Assembly: GCF_010729665.1 (NCBI RefSeq)
Contig: NZ_AP022610.1
Location: forward strand, 1,922,001-1,986,000
Reading direction: 5' to 3'
Source of the DNA: Mycolicibacterium madagascariense
GTDB taxonomy: Bacteria; Actinomycetota; Actinomycetes; Mycobacteriales; Mycobacteriaceae
DNA length: 64,000 nucleotides
Under the pieces are notes generated by a model that ran no database searches, had not been told where the DNA came from, and saw nothing but the letters and a program-made list of their open reading frames with translations. This document shows positions 18,983 through 27,758 of the stretch, piece by piece. A program made the position numbers and the translations under genes. Within the stretch, counting starts at the first letter, position 1; the number at the start of each line of letters is the position of its first letter.

Positions 18983-19804
18983 ATGCCACGAACCGAACAG
19001 CGCGATCTCGGCGATTCCGACAGCCCCATCGAAGACGAACTCGAAGACGCCTTCAGCCGAATGATCGGAGAGGGGACGCAGCGGCTGCACCGACCGTGGC
19101 GCGAAGTGTTGACGACGGGTTTCTTCGGCGGTACCGAAGTGGCCCTGGGGGTGCTGGCCTACCTCTCGGTGCTGAGCGCGACCCACAATCCGTTGCTCGC
19201 CGGCCTGGCGTTCTCCGTCGGCTTCCTGGCATTGCTGCTCGGCCACAGTGAGTTGTTCACCGAGGGATTCCTGATACCGGTCACCACGGTCGTGGCCAAG
19301 CGCGCGAGCCCGGGACAGCTGTTCAAGCTGTGGAGCGGCACGCTGGTGGCCAACCTGATCGGCGGCTGGCTGATCATGTGGCTCATCATGACGGGGTTCC
19401 CGAAGTTGAGGGCACAGACGATCGAGTCGGCGCAGCACTTCATCGAGGCACCGCTGGGGGCCGAGAGCCTGGCGCTGGGGATTCTCGGTGGAATGGTGAT
19501 CACCCTGATGACCCGCATGCAGCATGGCACCGATTCGGTACCGGGCAAGATCGCTGCCGCGATCGCGGGTGCGTTCCTGCTGGCGGGGCTGCAGATGTTT
19601 CATTCAATCCTGGACTCGCTGCTGATCTTTGGCGCACTGATCTCGGGGGACGCGCCGTTCGGCTACTTCGACTGGCTGGCCTGGTTCGCCTACACCGCGC
19701 CCGCGAACATGGCCGGTGGGCTGGCGCTCGTCACGCTGCTGCGCCTCATTCGCAGCAAGGACCGGCTGAAGGACGAGCGCGACGACGCCGAGGCCGACGA
19801 CTGA
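18983..19804 (+). CDS. Formate/nitrite transporter (FNT) family channel
   Basis: A 273-residue protein with an acidic N-terminal segment of about 45 residues and six hydrophobic helices, including GFFGGTEVALGVLAYLS, FSVGFLALLLGHSELFTEGF and AYTAPANMAGGLALVTLL. These match the pentameric FNT channels for formate, nitrite or hydrosulfide. In helix 5 the ILDSLLIFGALISG segment resembles the group related to yfdC, whose substrate is not established. The start ATG 18983 follows the region GGTATGTGGCACTG. Confidence 0.85.
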   Translation: MPRTEQRDLGDSDSPIEDELEDAFSRMIGEGTQRLHRPWREVLTTGFFGGTEVALGVLAYLSVLSATHNPLLAGLAFSVGFLALLLGHSELFTEGFLIPVTTVVAKRASPGQLFKLWSGTLVANLIGGWLIMWLIMTGFPKLRAQTIESAQHFIEAPLGAESLALGILGGMVITLMTRMQHGTDSVPGKIAAAIAGAFLLAGLQMFHSILDSLLIFGALISGDAPFGYFDWLAWFAYTAPANMAGGLALVTLLRLIRSKDRLKDERDDAEADD

Positions 19805-19849
19805 AATCGCTTCGGCGCCAGCCGTTTTCGGTCGTGCGGCGGGTCTACC

Positions 19850-19999
19850 TCAGCCGAGTAGGAGCACGATGCCTCCGGCGATCGCCCAGACGATGAGCAC
19901 GGCGAAGACGACGATCCACCGGCCGCGCCGGGCCAGCCGGAACAGCGTCAGGGCGGCGAAGAGGACGCCGACGTACAGTGCGGCGGGATTCGCGCTCAC
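19850..19999 (-). CDS. Small predicted membrane protein
   Basis: A 49-residue frame starting with GTG at 19999, with two hydrophobic segments (PAALYVGVLFAALTLF and WIVVFAVLIVWAIAGGIVLLLG) separated by the basic turn RLARRGR. That two-helix hairpin pattern is unlikely to arise by chance, but there is no clear ribosome site and the frame is open upstream with non-protein-like sequence. No function is suggested. Confidence 0.45.
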   Translation of the reverse strand: MSANPAALYVGVLFAALTLFRLARRGRWIVVFAVLIVWAIAGGIVLLLG

Positions 20000-20220
20000 C
20001 CATTGCGCAACGTGGTGGCACGGGAACGACTGACACACCTGCTCAGCGTGACACGGTCGCGGCGGCGAGCGAGCGGTTGGTCGCCCCGCGCCCCGGTATC
20101 GGCAGCCCCTTCGCGGCTGGCACGCAGACGGTTCACAGCTAGGGGCGGGATGGTGGTCGACGTCGTGCTGGAAGTCGGGCGCCGCGACGCGAGTTGCGTT
20201 GCGGCGCAATGTTTTCGGTG

Positions 20221-21381
20221 CTAGGCGCCGGGCGTACAGTACGTGGCCTCGAGCACGCGGTCCCGCGGGTCGATCGAGCCCGGGGCGCCGGCTTGGTTGA
20301 ACGTCACCGACAGCGCGCGTCTTTGGTCCGACGCAACGCTGAGCGTGTGATAGCCGAACAGATCACCACCGTGGCCCCACACCGTGACACCGCAGGGCAG
20401 TGCGATGCTGATGAGGCCCAACCCATAACCCCTTCCGCGACCACCCTCGGGCCACGGCGCGGTGGCCATCATCTGAGCCAACTGCGGCCGCGGGATCACC
20501 CGTCCGCCGACCAATGCGGCCATGAACGTGGTGAGGTCTTCGCCGCTGGAGACGAGCGCTCCGGCCATGTCGGAATTCGAAGGCTCGTAAGGGGTTACGT
20601 CGACGCGCGGCCCAGGCTCGGCGCCGTCATGCGGCGCCGCCGAGGCCGGGTCGAGATCTCCCGAAGCCGGAAGGTAAGGGCCCCCGAGTAATTCGTATCC
20701 GTGCGCGAAGGGGGCGCGCAGCGTGGTGTCACCTGCGGCGGGGAAGTACGTGTCGGCCAGCCCCAGCGGCACGATGATTCGACGGGTGATCTCGTCGGCC
20801 GGGTCGCGTCCGGTGACGGCGGTGATGATCATGCCGGCCACGACGAAATTGGTGTTGGTGTACTTGATCATTGCGCCGGGGGAGAACTGGGCGGGTTTCC
20901 TCAACGCCAGGTCGAGCAGCTGTTGTGAGGTCTGAGGCGGCCCGTGCGGGTCGGTGTCGTAGTAGTACTCGGGCAAGCCGCTGCTGTTGTGCAGCAGTTC
21001 GCGCACCGTGATCGCGGTGGCATCGATCCCGGCGCCTCGAATGCGGCCGGGCAGATAGGACTCCACCGACGCGTCGAGGTCGACCTTGCCCTCGGCGACC
21101 AGCTGCAACATCGTGGCGGCGACGAAGGTCTTCGTGACGCTGGCGGCGCGGATGCGGATGTGGGGTCCGAACCCGGCGTGCGTGTCGACGTCGGAATAAC
21201 CGGCGGAGAACCGGCTCACCGTCGTGCCGTCGCGTGTCACGGCGACGCCGCCCGCCAGTCGTTGGTCGGCCGTGACGTCGGTCAGGACCGCGGCCAGGTC
21301 GGTGCTCGCCCGGGCGGGGACGGCGCCCACTCCTGCCGCGAGCAACGCGGTAGCGGTGGCGATCGCAACGAGGGCACGCAC
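20221..21381 (-). CDS. Secreted serine hydrolase (beta-lactamase / DD-peptidase family)
   Basis: A 386-residue protein with a signal peptide (residues 1-25, cleaved near PARAS). The class C-type active site motifs are present: Ser81-Val-Thr-Lys84, Tyr174-Thr-Asn176 and a C-terminal HGG in WGHGGDLFGYH. The family includes D-alanyl-D-alanine carboxypeptidases, esterases and beta-lactamase-like proteins acting outside the membrane. Its substrate cannot be assigned. It is divergent from the MFS transporter at 21469. Confidence 0.9.
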   Translation of the reverse strand: MRALVAIATATALLAAGVGAVPARASTDLAAVLTDVTADQRLAGGVAVTRDGTTVSRFSAGYSDVDTHAGFGPHIRIRAASVTKTFVAATMLQLVAEGKVDLDASVESYLPGRIRGAGIDATAITVRELLHNSSGLPEYYYDTDPHGPPQTSQQLLDLALRKPAQFSPGAMIKYTNTNFVVAGMIITAVTGRDPADEITRRIIVPLGLADTYFPAAGDTTLRAPFAHGYELLGGPYLPASGDLDPASAAPHDGAEPGPRVDVTPYEPSNSDMAGALVSSGEDLTTFMAALVGGRVIPRPQLAQMMATAPWPEGGRGRGYGLGLISIALPCGVTVWGHGGDLFGYHTLSVASDQRRALSVTFNQAGAPGSIDPRDRVLEATYCTPGA

Positions 21382-21468
21382 GACACCTGACAGTACTTCG
21401 GCCGACGCGACGAGGCGGGGTGGTTGCCAAGGCTTGCCGTGGCAGTCGTGCGGTCAGACAATGTCGTC

Positions 21469-22737
21469 ATGCTGGCCCGGCGTCGCCGTCTTCTGGGACG
21501 CGGTGTGACGATGCTGGGACCCTTGCGCCACTCCGAATATCGCCGTCTGGTGGGTGCTCTGGCCGTCTCGGTCGTGGGGGCCGGGATGTGGACCGTCGTG
21601 ATGCCCATGCAGGTGCTCGACATGCGCGACGACGCGAGGGCCCTCTCGGTGGTGGCCACCTGCCTCAGCACGGCTGCGGTGGTGGCGGCACTGATCGGCG
21701 GTGTGGCAGCCGATCGCCTGCCGCAGCGACGGATCATCATCGGCGTGCAGACGCTGAACTTCGTGTGCCTGCTCGCGATCGCACCGCTCGCCGTCCTCGA
21801 TCGTCTCCAACTCTGGGAGTTGGCGCTGGCGGCGACAGTGGTCGGAATGGGTGGCGGTCTGTTCGCTCCCGCGTTCACCGCCTATCTCCCGACGCTTGTG
21901 CCCGAGCGAGAACTGATGGCAGCCAACGGGATCGAAGGCGTCATGCGCTCGACGCTGCAGCAGGCCGTCGGCCCCACGCTGGCTGGCGTGCTCCTGGGTG
22001 CCGCCTACCCCGACACCGGGCTCGTCATCATCACGGCCCTCTACGTCGTGAGCCTGGCCCTGCTGATCACGCTCAGACCGTCCCGCCCGGCGCCCGCGGT
22101 GGCGTCGCGAAGGGGATGGCCGTGGTCCGACGTGCGCGACGGGTTCCGGGTAGTGGTTCGAACCCGTTGGCTGCGCTGGACTCTCGCCGCCAACGCCGTC
22201 TCGACCTTCGCGGTCGCCGGACCGGTGGAGGTGCTCCTGCCCTACCTCACCCAAGAGCACTTCTCGGACGGGCCCCTGGCGTTCGGCGCCATCGTGGCGG
22301 CGGTGGGAGCCGGTTCGACCATCGGCGCGATCGCGGTGTCCTCGCGCGGGCTGCCGCGCCGCTACTTCTCCGCGCTCGTGCTGGGAGGCGCCGTCGCCAT
22401 GATGCCGCTCGCCGTCTTGGGCAATGTCTCGATCTTCCTCGTCATGGCGGGGTCGGCGGCCGTCGTCGGTGTCGGACAGGGAATCTCCGTCGTCATCCGC
22501 GCCACACTGCTGCAGCGACGCGTGCCTCGCGAGAGTCTGGGTCGGGTGGCCAGTGCCGACGTGTTGGCGACCCTGGCGCTGCTCCCGGTCTCGACCGCAG
22601 TGACCGGCGCGCTGTCGGAAGTCGTTCCCATGGGCGTCATCTTCGGGGTGGCCGCGTGCCTGCCCATCCTCGCCGCGTCGGTGGCCATGGTGGCGGGGCG
22701 GCTGCGACGCGACGAACTCGAACACGACCTGCGGTGA
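21469..22737 (+). CDS. MFS transporter (MFS_3-type)
   Basis: A roughly 422-residue transporter with 12 hydrophobic helices and the loop 2-3 motif GGVAADRLPQRR characteristic of the major facilitator superfamily. The overall pattern, GLFAPAFTAYLPTLVPERELMAANGIEG, resembles the enterobactin exporter-like MFS_3 group, so efflux is more likely than uptake. ATG 21469 is chosen, but TTG 21424, GTG 21505 and ATG 21511 are all in frame, and the first conserved residues (LRHSEYRRLV) would fit any of them. Confidence 0.88.
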   Translation: MLARRRRLLGRGVTMLGPLRHSEYRRLVGALAVSVVGAGMWTVVMPMQVLDMRDDARALSVVATCLSTAAVVAALIGGVAADRLPQRRIIIGVQTLNFVCLLAIAPLAVLDRLQLWELALAATVVGMGGGLFAPAFTAYLPTLVPERELMAANGIEGVMRSTLQQAVGPTLAGVLLGAAYPDTGLVIITALYVVSLALLITLRPSRPAPAVASRRGWPWSDVRDGFRVVVRTRWLRWTLAANAVSTFAVAGPVEVLLPYLTQEHFSDGPLAFGAIVAAVGAGSTIGAIAVSSRGLPRRYFSALVLGGAVAMMPLAVLGNVSIFLVMAGSAAVVGVGQGISVVIRATLLQRRVPRESLGRVASADVLATLALLPVSTAVTGALSEVVPMGVIFGVAACLPILAASVAMVAGRLRRDELEHDLR

Positions 22738-23051
22738 TCACGTGCGACGGGGCGGCTTGGGTCGTCGTGGACTTCCGGCACCGCCACCAACATGGGGGGA
22801 GGGGTGGCGGCACCGGAAGCGTCTGTGGGGCAGCGCTATTCGGCGCTGACGGTCATCGTCGACACCGCCATGTGCGTGTCACGCACAGGACTGTCAGGCC
22901 GAGCCCGAGACCGGTGAGGAAGGCGGTCTGTACCTCTGCGTGGGTGCGTGTCGGGCGCATGCTCTCGTATCTCTTGTCCGATCGCATCATGGGGACGTCC
23001 GCTCGACGGCCGTCGCTCTGGTTCCGCGGCATTGTCGTGGGACCGATCCCG
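22738..23051. other. Intergenic region, no confident gene
   Basis: No gene is supported between the MFS transporter and the EspR-like gene, which are convergent. The only noteworthy frame is a 35-residue minus-strand one (22853-22960, ATG start) with a hydrophobic stretch FLTGLGLGLTVLCV; it has no strong ribosome site and is left uncalled. Confidence 0.5.
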
Positions 23052-23450
23052 TTAGGTTGCGGCGTGTTCACGGTGGCGCAGCTCGTCGGCTCGGTTCTCC
23101 AGTTCCTGCATGGATTGTGGTGAAAGACCGACGGCGCGTGAGGCGATCCGGCGGACACCCTCGTCGCGCAACCCCGCCAGCAGTGTCAGTTCGCGGCTGA
23201 CCCGTTGGTAGTAGTCGTCGTCGGTGAAGTACCGCACGTCGACGCGGAAGAACGCCGCGAGCGCCGCCATCGTGGCCCCGGACGGATTGGTGCGCCGTCC
23301 CCGGCGAAGCTGCGACAGGTACGGCGCGGACATCGTGATGCCCGCGGTGTGGCACGCCGCGATGAGCTCGGCTCCGGTGTGGGGGGATCCGCCCAGCGGA
23401 TACACCGTGGCGAACAGTCGGTTCAACCGGTCCGCAAATGACGTCGGCAT
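23052..23450 (-). CDS. EspR-like helix-turn-helix DNA-binding protein
   Basis: A 132-residue protein, the same length as EspR of M. tuberculosis as I recall it. It shares the same segments: FADRLNRLFATVYP, the helix-turn-helix around TMSAPYLSQLRRGRRTNPSG, ATMAALAAFFRVDVRYFTDD, and a C-terminal dimerisation helix region ending LENRADELRHRE. EspR is a nucleoid-associated regulator that binds many sites and controls ESX-1 genes in M. tuberculosis. Here it lies 47 bp downstream of an OmpR-type response regulator on the same strand, a context that differs from the ESX-linked role. Whether it is the orthologue or a paralogue needs a genome-wide comparison. Confidence 0.88.
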   Translation of the reverse strand: MPTSFADRLNRLFATVYPLGGSPHTGAELIAACHTAGITMSAPYLSQLRRGRRTNPSGATMAALAAFFRVDVRYFTDDDYYQRVSRELTLLAGLRDEGVRRIASRAVGLSPQSMQELENRADELRHREHAAT

Positions 23451-23497
23451 GCTTTCCTTCCGGGTGGGAGTGGGGTTGGCGTGTCCGGAATGGTCGG

Positions 23498-24253
23498 TCA
23501 CCGTGGTTGCAGCAGGTATCCACGGCCTCGAACGGTGTGGATCATGGGTCGGCGCCCCGAATCGATCTTCTTCCTCAGGTAGGACACGAAGATCTCGACC
23601 AGGTTCGGGTTTCCGTCGAAGTCCGAGTGCCACACGTCGCGCAGGATCTGGGGCTTGGTGACGACGCGGCCCGAGTTCTGCATCAGGTAGCCCAGAAGCT
23701 TGAACTCCGTCATCGTCAGCTCGACCTTGCGACCCTCGCGGGTGACCTCGTGGCTGTAGAGGTCCAGGATCAGGTCGCCCACGACGAGACGTCCGCGGTC
23801 CAGGTCGGTGACGACACCGCTGCGCCTGATCAGCCCGCGCATCCGCAGGACGACCTCCTCGAGGCTGAACGGTTTGGTGACGTAGTCGTCGCCGCCCTGC
23901 GCCAGGCCGGCGATGCGATCCTCGGCAGTTGCCCGTCCCGTCAGGAGGAGCACCGGCAGCTTGGGGGAGAGAGCCCGCAGCGCGTGCATCAACGTCAAGC
24001 CGTCGGTGTCGGGTAGCGCGATGTCCAGGACGGCGAGATCCGGCTGTTCGCGGGTCGCCGCGGACATGGCGCTGGACCCATCGCGGGCGGTGGACACGTG
24101 CCAGCCCTCCCGCCGGAGCGCGATCGTCAGTAACTCGGCAATCAAGGGCTCGTCGTCGACGACGAGCACCTTGACGGGCGTGCCGTCGGCACGGACCACC
24201 CGTGTCTCGTCGTTCCAGGTCATCGATCGGTCACGCGTTTCGGTGATCGTCAC
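23498..24253 (-). CDS. OmpR/PhoB-family response regulator (no kinase nearby)
   Basis: A 251-residue two-domain regulator. The receiver domain has the acidic pair Asp33/Asp34, phospho-acceptor Asp77 (VLDIALPDTDG), Thr105 and Lys127 (DYVTKPFS). The C-terminal winged helix reads LTMTEFKLLGYLMQNSGRVVTKPQILRDVW and ends RGRGYLLQPR. The first 27 residues are a lead; ATG 24223 is an alternative start. No histidine kinase is encoded beside it, which is unusual for this family. The EspR-like gene follows by 47 bp, suggesting cotranscription. Confidence 0.93.
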   Translation of the reverse strand: MTITETRDRSMTWNDETRVVRADGTPVKVLVVDDEPLIAELLTIALRREGWHVSTARDGSSAMSAATREQPDLAVLDIALPDTDGLTLMHALRALSPKLPVLLLTGRATAEDRIAGLAQGGDDYVTKPFSLEEVVLRMRGLIRRSGVVTDLDRGRLVVGDLILDLYSHEVTREGRKVELTMTEFKLLGYLMQNSGRVVTKPQILRDVWHSDFDGNPNLVEIFVSYLRKKIDSGRRPMIHTVRGRGYLLQPR

Positions 24254-24671
24254 GGCGCCGCCGGAGGCCGGTGGGTCGCGCTTGTCGTGACTCGAGCCAG
24301 CACGGTGAGCGCGGTGGCGAACTCCAGTGCGGGGGGCTGCCAGCTATCGACGACCCGATGTGTGGACGAGGACCCCGCACCTGCGCGCTGCGGTGTGCGT
24401 CGCTCATCGACTGTCACGTGCCGGACTCCTGCCTGCTGACCCCCAAAGACAGGGCGAAAGTAGCATGTTAGGAATCGAATAGCATCGTAACGCGGCGCTG
24501 AACTGGCTATTTATGGACAGATTCAGATGTCATCCACAGAGTTCTCAGGTTCGACGCCCGTCCTTGACGGCGGCCCGGGTGTCCCGGGTACGGGCTGGCG
24601 ATCGTCGGCCGCGGCAGGCAAGGCCCGTCTCGACGCGGTCATCGGTGCGGCCCGACGGCATGTCCAGCGAA
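24254..24671. other. Intergenic region upstream of the response regulator
   Basis: No supported gene. The stretch 24455-24520 is less GC-rich than its surroundings and lies about 200-270 bp upstream of the response regulator start, so it may hold a promoter, but no clear -10/-35 pair was found. Frames here on both strands look like random high-GC frames. Confidence 0.5.
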
Positions 24672-25868
24672 CTACGGGTGGCCGCCTCCACCGCCGGAGC
24701 CAGGGCCACCGGGGCCGCCTCCTCCGCCGGGCCCGCCGCCGGAACCGGCGCCCCCAAAACCGCCTCCGGGTCCGGGGAGGGAACCCGGTCCCCGCGGGCC
24801 CGGGCCGTTCGGCACGTGCGGCGGCGGGGGACTGAACGAGAACCCGGTCCGCGGCGGCGGAGCGCTCGGGCGGGGTGCCGCGCCATTGCCCGTCGGTTGC
24901 GGCGCGGCGAGCGCGGGCCCGGGCGGCGCCTCGGTGGCAGAAAGGGTGGGCGACGTCGCCGACGACGCCGACGGGGAGGGCGCGTCCGTCGGCGGGGATG
25001 ACGACGGCGGGTCGACCGGGGCGTCGTCAACGATTGATGACGGTGTGATTCTCACCGCCGAGGAGGAGGACACCGAGGGGGTTGGGGATTGCTCGGTCCT
25101 GATCAGGTCGGGCGACATCGGCGCGTTGCCGGTCTGCACCAGGGTCGCGCCGAGTCCCGCGCCGACGAGCAGGACGGCCAACAGGCTCGCCGCCATGAGC
25201 GGCCCGCGACGGGCGGCGGGCGCGGTGACGAGCTCGGCTTCGGGTGCACTCGTCGAGCCGTCACCCACGAATGGGCTGAAGCACCTCGCGGCGTAGGCCT
25301 CCACGTCGTGTCGTGACGCAAGGGGGTTGTCCGGGTCGTTCACCACCACCAGGGAGTGCGCCATCCGCACGAAGACGTCGGCCAGGGCGTCCAGATCGTC
25401 GGGGTCGCCGACGATGGGCTCGAGCCGAGCGGCGACCAGCGGCCGCGCGGTCTCCATGATCGAGGCCGGCCCCGTCGACTGCAGACTGGTGATCATCTCG
25501 GGCTCGGTGGTGGACAGTCGGACGACCAGCGGATGGTTGCGCACCGACCATACGACGTCGGAGAAGGCCCGCACGGCGCGGTGTTCGGGTTCTCGCTCGG
25601 CGGCGTCGGCGAACGCAGTGTCGAGAACCGTCGACAGCTCGCGTAACACGGCTGAGCGCAGGAGTTCGTTCTTGCTGGACCAGCGGCGGTAGACCGTCAT
25701 GTGGGACACGCCGGCATATTTCGCGACCGACTCCACGGTGGCACGCTTGACCCCAAAGTCCGCGAGTACGCGCGAGGCGGCCTCGAGAATCTTCGTCCCC
25801 GTGGGGTCCGGCGCCTGCGCGGGCACGGCGGCCACCTTTCGTCGCGGAGGGCGGCGGCGACGACCCAC
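24672..25868 (-). CDS. Membrane-anchored TetR-type regulator with Pro/Ser- and Gly-rich tail
   Basis: A protein of up to 398 residues. Residues about 20-200 are a TetR repressor: helix-turn-helix TVESVAKYAGVSHMTVYRRW at 45-64 and a helical ligand domain. A single hydrophobic helix follows at 223-244 (LMAASLLAVLLVGAGLGATLV), preceded by the positive AARR, which predicts N-terminus inside and C-terminus outside. Residues 250-345 are Pro/Ser/Thr-rich and 355-398 almost only Gly and Pro. TetR proteins are normally soluble and about 200 residues long, so this architecture is unusual. The start is GTG 25868 or one of GTG 25835 and 25826. It follows the glycoside hydrolase gene by 99 bp on the same strand. 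Confidence 0.85.
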   Translation of the reverse strand: MGRRRRPPRRKVAAVPAQAPDPTGTKILEAASRVLADFGVKRATVESVAKYAGVSHMTVYRRWSSKNELLRSAVLRELSTVLDTAFADAAEREPEHRAVRAFSDVVWSVRNHPLVVRLSTTEPEMITSLQSTGPASIMETARPLVAARLEPIVGDPDDLDALADVFVRMAHSLVVVNDPDNPLASRHDVEAYAARCFSPFVGDGSTSAPEAELVTAPAARRGPLMAASLLAVLLVGAGLGATLVQTGNAPMSPDLIRTEQSPTPSVSSSSAVRITPSSIVDDAPVDPPSSSPPTDAPSPSASSATSPTLSATEAPPGPALAAPQPTGNGAAPRPSAPPPRTGFSFSPPPPHVPNGPGPRGPGSLPGPGGGFGGAGSGGGPGGGGGPGGPGSGGGGGHP

Positions 25869-25967
25869 GCCGAATGAGACGGCCTCCAGCGACCCGATAG
25901 TACTGCCCGACGAGGGAACGCCACCCCAGCCTGTGGACCTTCACAGCCCGCCCCGCCGCGTGTTCGA

Positions 25968-27758
25968 TCAGCTGTCGGCCTTCGCCGAGGTCGCCGAGGT
26001 GGCGGCGTGCGCGGAGGACGAACGGTGTTTGCCAGTCGGCTTGGCCGCGGCGGCGGATGCACTCGGGGTGGCGGGGGTGGCCGCGTCGGGATGTCCGGGA
26101 TGGGTGCCCTTCGTCGCCGTGTGCGCGGGACGCGTCGGGGTTGCTGCGTCCGTCGTGCTCGGCTCGGTGGCGGCAGCGGCGGTGGTCGTGCTCGGCTCGG
26201 TGGTCGTCGCGGTTGCGGTCGCGGCGGTTGCGGTGGGCGTGGTTGCGGTGGTCTTCCTGACGACGGACTTCTCGACGCCGGACTTGGCGTCGCCGGTGGT
26301 CGTGCCGGACTTCGCGTCGTCGGTGGTGGTGGCGGACGCCGTGACGACGGATGCCTTGACGACCGATGCCGTGACGGTGGCGGGGGCCGCGTCGACGGCT
26401 GCGGACGCGGCCTTGGTCGTGGCGTTTGCGGTGGAAGTCGACGTCGCCTTCGACGAGGCGGCCTTCTCGAAGGTGGCGGCCAGTGCGGTGAAAGCCTTGG
26501 TGATTGCCTGTGAAATCTGCTGCCCGAGGTGGGCCAAGGCCTGTGCTGCCGCCGTGACGGTGGCGCTGATCTGCTGACCCATCGCGGCGACGGCCTTGCT
26601 CACCGATTGGACGAACGCCGCCATCTGCTGGGCGGCGGCCGCGATCGGCGTGGTGATCGTGGTGGTGACGACCGTGGTGGCGTACTTGGCGATCTCCGCG
26701 GCCAGGACGGCGACGGCGAGTTTGGGTGTCCAGTCGGCTTCGTAGATTCCGTAGGTGCCGTCGACGCCGTCCTGGGCGGTGTAGATGTAGACCGGCCCGG
26801 CGTAGGTGAGGGTCTCCCAGGTGTCGATGAGGTCCTGAATGTAATTGGCTTGGGTTTGCTGGCTGACGTCGGACGTCTGGACGCCGTACTCGGTGATCCA
26901 GATCTTGGTGGGATCGCCGGCAGCGACCAACATGGCCTCGATGGCTTCGATCTGGGTCAGGGGGGAGTTGGCTACCCCTGCCCCCGCGGAGAATTCGAGC
27001 GAGGTCTCATAGGGGTGGAATGCCAGCGCGTCGAAGTACCCCGAGGCGCCGTCGGCGAGCATCTCCTGTACGAAGGTGACCGGGTCGAGGGTGAGATTGC
27101 CGAAGCTGACGACGCTGCCCAACCCCGCGGCGATCACACTCGCGCTGGGGTCGACCGCCTTGATGGCGGTGTAGCCCGCCTTGAGGAGTGCGGTGTAGGT
27201 CGCCGGGTCGATCGGATCGTAGGACGCCACGGAGTTGGGTTCGTTCCAGATTTCGTAGGCCGAGATCTCGTTGCCGTAGCGTTCGGCCACCTGGGTGAGG
27301 AACGCCGCGTAATCGGTCGGGTTCGGCGTACCGGCGCCAAGGATGGTGCCGCTCGGCGCATCCCATGTCGGTGTGGAGGTCACTCCGGCCAGCACGCTCA
27401 TGTTGCGCGCGGCGGCGGCCGCCATGACTTCGTCGATGTAGGTCCAGTTGTACGTGCCCTCCGCCGGTTCGATCAACGCCCACGGGACGAAGACCCGAAT
27501 ACTGGTCACCCCCAGCGATTCGAGGGTGTCGAGGGTCGTGTCGATGTCGGCGACCGACTCGCCGTACAGGTCGGAGTCGGCGATGCCGATGGTGGAGGCG
27601 GAGTCGACGATCGAGGCGGTGTAGGCGACGGCCGCCGACGATTGCACCGGTGGGTTGCGCAGCGCCGCGCAGTGCGTGCACACCGTGGCCGTGGCGACGG
27701 TCGCGACGAGAAGTCGGGTGGCCGCGGATCGGGCCGACCGTGCGGAGATGGCGTACAT
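25968..27758 (-). CDS. Exported glycoside hydrolase (clan GH-A, GH39/GH5-like) with Ala/Thr-rich C-terminus
   Basis: A 596-residue protein. The N-terminus (RSAATRLLVATVATATVC) is a signal or anchor. The catalytic TIM barrel (about 50-375) has the GH-A acid/base Glu173 in WNEPN and the nucleophile Glu290 in ITEYG, plus SIRVFVPWALIEPAEG. From about residue 375 to the end it is a long Ala/Thr/Ser/Lys-rich low-complexity region, which may span the envelope or be O-mannosylated. The substrate sugar is unknown. GAGG precedes ATG 27758; ten extra codons in frame upstream are possible. It lies upstream of the membrane-anchored TetR gene. Confidence 0.85.
   Translation of the reverse strand: MYAISARSARSAATRLLVATVATATVCTHCAALRNPPVQSSAAVAYTASIVDSASTIGIADSDLYGESVADIDTTLDTLESLGVTSIRVFVPWALIEPAEGTYNWTYIDEVMAAAAARNMSVLAGVTSTPTWDAPSGTILGAGTPNPTDYAAFLTQVAERYGNEISAYEIWNEPNSVASYDPIDPATYTALLKAGYTAIKAVDPSASVIAAGLGSVVSFGNLTLDPVTFVQEMLADGASGYFDALAFHPYETSLEFSAGAGVANSPLTQIEAIEAMLVAAGDPTKIWITEYGVQTSDVSQQTQANYIQDLIDTWETLTYAGPVYIYTAQDGVDGTYGIYEADWTPKLAVAVLAAEIAKYATTVVTTTITTPIAAAAQQMAAFVQSVSKAVAAMGQQISATVTAAAQALAHLGQQISQAITKAFTALAATFEKAASSKATSTSTANATTKAASAAVDAAPATVTASVVKASVVTASATTTDDAKSGTTTGDAKSGVEKSVVRKTTATTPTATAATATATTTEPSTTTAAAATEPSTTDAATPTRPAHTATKGTHPGHPDAATPATPSASAAAAKPTGKHRSSSAHAATSATSAKADS

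Noticed and set aside
21420..23123. 567-residue frame overlapping the MFS gene
   Set aside because: Arg-rich shadow in another frame; the MFS frame has 12 helices and conserved motifs.
24513..25001. Plus-strand frames over the Pro/Gly tail of the membrane TetR
   Set aside because: They are Arg/Gly-rich shadows of the repeat; no ribosome site or conserved motif.
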